A DNA stretch of 64,000 bases from Persicaria tinctoria. Its lineage: Eukaryota; Streptophyta; Magnoliopsida; Caryophyllales; Polygonaceae. This document shows, piece after piece, positions 60,605 through 64,000 of the stretch. Where the stretch lies: contig JBANSL010000013.1 in assembly GCA_037127255.1 (NCBI GenBank), forward strand, positions 68,220,188-68,284,187, given 5' to 3'. A program made the translations under genes and the position numbers. The notes under the pieces were generated by a model that was not told the origin of the DNA, searched no databases, and saw nothing but the letters and a program-made list of their open reading frames with translations. Position 1 is the stretch's first letter, and every line of letters starts with the position of its first letter.

Positions 60605-60885
60605 CGACATCGACGCCATTACAGTTGGCGTCAGCATATCCGACGTCAGCATCGTCGACATCCCCGGTGTTAGCGTCGTCGACGTCCCCTGCGTCAGCGT
60701 TGCTGGAGTCTTCGGTGTCAGCAAATTGGATGTACTTGGTGTTGGCGTCAGCAATGCTGATGTCAGCATTTCCGGCGTCAGCGTCAGCATTGGCGCGCGA
60801 AAAAAAAACGTTGGCGTCTGCATTCATTAAACGGTGTCAGCAATGCTGATGTCAGCATTCCCGACGTCGGCATCAGCACGGGCGC
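60605..60885 (+). repeat. GGCGTCAGCA short-motif array
   Basis: Repeats of about 12-18 bp built on G(A/G)CGTCAGCA(T/A) and GTCGTCGACGTC, near the right end of the Pack-MULE-like element. CpG-rich, non-coding in all frames. Confidence 0.65.
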
Positions 60886-61049
60886 GCGGGAAAAAATTGT
60901 TGGCGCGAAGGGGGGCACAAGGGGGCACACAGGAGGGGAGGGGGGGGGCACGCAGGAGGGGGCACAAAGGATATATAGTTTGGTAATTTTTACCAAACTT
61001 TGTATAGTTTGCTAATTTGGCCAACTTTTATCTATAGTTTGCAAACTAT

Positions 61050-61173
61050 CCCCAGTGCTGAAGGCGAAGGCGCAAATTTTCGGCCAAATTAGAAAACTAT
61101 ACACGTTTTGATAAAAATTAGGAAACTATACACGTTTTGAAATAAACCTAATCTTATCGGTATTTCCTTCCTC

Positions 61174-61223
<50 letters not shown>

Positions 61224-62120
61224 CGACCGCCTGAGATCGAAGGCGATTTCCAGATCGAAGGCTCACCTCCTTCCAGCTCTCCATCGTCCTCCATCGACGA
61301 ACCTTCCTCCATCGTCGCACCTTCCTCCGTCGCCGCATATGGCGCTGCGCCGATCTGCGGTCGCGCGCCATCGCAGCGAAAACGTCTCGGACGGCTATAG
61401 AGGAGTAGATCTGGAGAGGGATCCAAACCTAGCCTTGGCTCAGGGAATCACAGATGGATTTGAGGTCGAGGTCGGAAGGGATTTCGAGGTCCTTCAATGG
61501 AGTGATTCGAGGTCGAAAGGGATTTCGGTCTTCAATGGAGCATATCTGCAGGAGACGGTGAACCGAGGGTGTGGGAGATTAAAGATCAAGATGGAGAGAG
61601 TAGTCCAGATCCATGGAACACAAGATCGAGGGGAGATTGGTCTAGATCTGCGAGGGAGACGGTCCAGATCTGCGAGAAATTCATCAAAAGGTCAGTACTT
61701 TCGCCTCATATTTTTTCTCCATCCCTTCCAGATTTCCTTCGATCTCCATTCAATTTCTTCGATCTGTTTGATTCCGCTGCTCAGTGTTGTGGACTCGTGT
61801 AATTTGTTTCCGCTGACGAGGTGATGGACTCGATCTGTTTGATTCCTGATTTGAGTATGGTATTTGATTGATAGCATTTGCAGTACTTTTTTTTATTGAT
61901 GATAGTTTTGGATGATTGACATTGATGCAGTTTTTTTCCCTCTCGATCACACAAATGAATTCAGGTTGTGGAAAATGGAAGTTAGGCATGACTGCTATTT
62001 TTCCCTCTCCTAGATGCTTATTACAGATTTTTCTTCTCTTTAATTGATTGCTTTCATCTGGAACTCATTAATGAATTATGGCTGTTTTCACTTCTGTTCA
62101 TATGATTGCTGCAATAAAAG
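61050..62120 (+). other. Related leader: CT microsatellite and gene-like segment
   Basis: 61075-61150 repeats AACTATACACGTTTTG and resembles 58520-58600. (CT)n follows at 61174-61220. 61330-61690 is GC-rich with a plus frame (61339-61824) sharing the phrase TTCGGTCTTCAATGGA with 58760, so the two captured regions may be related. GTCAGT after AAAAG at 61691 could be a splice donor. Product unknown. Confidence 0.4.
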
Positions 62121-62830
62121 ATTGAAATCTTTTACTGCAGCAATCACTGCTCGTCTCGACCCTCGTTCGTCTCCTCCCGTGGCCGACTCCGATGTGGTCG
62201 AAAAAACAACCATTCCTAAACACAACTAGCCGCCAACATCATGGGATCCAGATCCGGCTGATCGCCGCTTCCAGCGACAATCTCCCCGCCGGCCTCGACC
62301 CACCCCTCAAACACTACTGGCTCCCCGGAGCCACCCCCAATCACAACCCCCTTTAGTCTAGCGCGCATCCTCCCCTCCTTCGATGTTGTCGTTCCCTCCG
62401 TCGGATTCTCCCTCCGGGCGGAACTCCATGGGCTCCCCTTATTAATCTCCCTTCGGCCTCCCCTACTGCATGAAAATTAATTTGCTCATGTCTGTTTATT
62501 TGTGGCTCAAAAAATCTCAACTCAGAAACAAATCCAACCACAAAATTGCATGAATATCATCTTTTTTTAATCCAGTCTAACCACCTATTTTAAATCCCAA
62601 AATTTTATTTTTCCTTGCCATCGGCGATAAAGTCAAGGTGTGTCCGCCCAGCCCACTAGGTGGTTCGTTGGGCACCACATCTGGATCCATGACCGCAACC
62701 GTCACTGCTTCTAAGCCAACTATGTCAAAGTCAACAACTTCAAGCAAGATGTCTAAGTCACCGGACCGTTGTCAAGAATCGACTCTTAGTTTTTGTTTTA
62801 AAAGATAAATTTATCTCATTGTAACCTTAG
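62120..62830 (+). other. Broken gene-like fragment, parent unknown
   Basis: 62240-62345 reads GIQIRLIAASSDNLPAGLDP then PLKHYWLPG up to a TAG; upstream and downstream frames are interrupted. 62640-62790 gives WFVGHHIWIHDRNRHCF, a stop, then ANYVKVNNFKQDV. Codon-like periodicity is present but I cannot name the protein. Confidence 0.3.
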
Positions 62831-62837
62831 ATTTAGA

Positions 62838-62945
62838 CTATTTTTTTTTTACTGGCGACCCTCTACGTAGGGTTCATCAAGTCATCTTTTGATGGATTCA
62901 AGATCGCTTAGTCGATCTACTCTTTTCTTGCCTACTATAAAAAAA
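62838..62945 (-). mobile_element. 3' end of a LINE/SINE-type element, copy 2
   Basis: Reversed, it ends GAACCCTACGTAGAGGGTCG then CCAGT plus poly-A. It aligns with 7070-7165 over about 95 bp. Confidence 0.5.
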
Positions 62946-64000
62946 TATATGAAATTATAAAATGATCGGTAAGCTTTTAGAGTGTCCAAATATATTATTT
63001 AAGAACAAAAAAATCTATTAATTAAGTCGGTGCAAATAAAAAAAAAACAGATTTAGTTTGCCTTATATAGAGTTGGATTACCATATTATATATTATATTA
63101 TTGCATATAATACTGCATTAATTAATTGCATTGGTAATCAAGATTCAACATAGAGAGGCCGACAATCGATTTATCATCCTTAATTCAGAGGTACGTTTGC
63201 ATTCATCTCTCAAAATAAACTAGTATTTATTAATTATACATACAAGATATTGTATAATATTAATTAGTTTCTGTCAAAAACATACAAAAAACCTAATTAG
63301 TTTAATGTTCGATCATTGTTGCAATTAGTAAGCAAGTAAGTACTCTTCGATCAATTTTGCTTATTTTGAATTTGATTTTCCTTCTAACCTTTTTGACATT
63401 GTTTTTACTTTTTAATTAGTGATTTGATGATTAATGAAGGATGAAACTACAGTTTACCATAAAAAAAACAAAAAAAAAACTACTATTCGATCAGAATATA
63501 ATAAATAAATACTAAAACACAACATAACATACATGATTTCTTAACATTTTCTTGTCAAATAAGACCTAATCGATCAATCGAACAGCGATCCGTTTAAGTT
63601 TCTTAACATTTTCATTCATATAAAAAATTTAGAATATATTGAAGGTTTATACAATGCCTATAATAAAACTATTTTAATAATCACATAAAATTTAATTAAA
63701 AAAATAATTTCTATAATAAAATATTATATATATATATATAATTGATATAATAAAATATAAGTTTAAATAAATTATTTTAATCATCACATAAATTTTAGTT
63801 AAAAAATAATTTATATATAATTGATATAATAAAATACTGTATTATATATATATATATAATTGATATAATTAGATTATATGAAAATATGAAAAGATAAGAA
63901 CTGTGAGATTTTATAGTACGTGCCCAAGTATATTCTTTAACAACAAAAAATCTATTAGGTCAGCATATAAATAGATTATTAGAAAAGGTATAATGTACAA
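62946..64000. other. AT-rich DNA without a gene
   Basis: Two copies of a phrase TATT.TTTAA.AACAAAAAATCTATTA (62990-63022 and 63930-63957) and TATATAATTGATATAATAAAATA repeats (63720-63880) are present. 63487-63640 is the inverted paralogue of 58265-58425. No coding exon. Confidence 0.5.

Larger units (their letters stand above)
58426..61050. mobile_element. Pack-MULE-like element with captured GC-rich DNA
   Basis: Left end GGGACATTTTG...TTGGCCAAATTGGG, AACTATACA, TCCTGCGTGCCCCCCTTCG and TTTTTTCCAGCGCG. The reversed right end has GTTGGCCAAATTAGC, AACTATACA, CCTGCGTGCCCCCC and TTTTTTCCCGCGCG. TIRs are about 100 bp. The GC-rich cargo (58660-59335) has open frames on both strands (plus 223, minus 190 codons; the minus frame from 59119 starts MATKSKHQPPASLPGSPTQI) but no family I know. 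The Leu/Ser-rich right part to 59335 is likely non-coding. No target duplication or transposase was seen. Confidence 0.55.

Overview
Nuclear DNA of a flowering plant, probably a eudicot. The evidence is GT-AG introns, plastid tRNA DNA inserted in the nuclear sequence, and dense plant transposon families (copia, LINE, Helitron, MULE, hAT, CACTA-like). I cannot place the species more precisely. No bacterial operons, CRISPR arrays or phage genes are visible. Only two host genes look intact: the 5' part of an OSCA/CSC1-like channel gene (minus strand, cut by the left edge) and a small membrane-protein gene at 22.6-22.9 kb. Nearly everything else is mobile DNA, much of it nested.

Layout. 0-2.1 kb: first three coding exons and 5'UTR of the OSCA/CSC1 RXW8-type gene. 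2.4-8.7 kb: a small foldback repeat opened by a retroposed element with a 16-bp target duplication and by a Helitron-like unit, which itself holds a Pack-MULE carrying a hydrolase exon. 9.1-14.3 kb: a plastid trnD-trnY-trnE segment (NUPT) split by a 3.66-kb Helitron carrying pieces of an ARF-GAP, a Deg/HtrA protease and an alpha/beta hydrolase. 15-20 kb: CACTA-like end, minisatellite, LINE RT relic, and a 787-bp Helitron inside an inverted repeat. 21.4-24.1 kb: two hAT elements with perfect 8-bp target duplications flanking the small membrane-protein gene. 24.3-27.3 kb: a MULE-like element with a 69-bp minisatellite. 27.6-29.0 kb: one hAT inside another. 29.9-33.2 and 42.5-50.6 kb: several elements embedded in (TA)n tracts, resembling the rice Micron type. 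Two related copies carry a tRNA-like Pol III module. 33.2-42.5 kb: two direct 1.65-kb repeats with RPA1-like exons flank a MULE that has a broken mudrA transposase and a DUF1985-ULP1 protease gene. 50.6-58.2 kb: an unknown gene with GVGKVLK repeats interrupted by a full-length, dead copia element. 58.4-64 kb: Pack-MULE-like unit, tandem repeats and AT-rich DNA.

How the parts relate: there is no shared pathway. The main story is repeated capture of host gene fragments by Helitrons, MULEs and TA-tract elements. Several insertions can be ordered in time because one breaks another.
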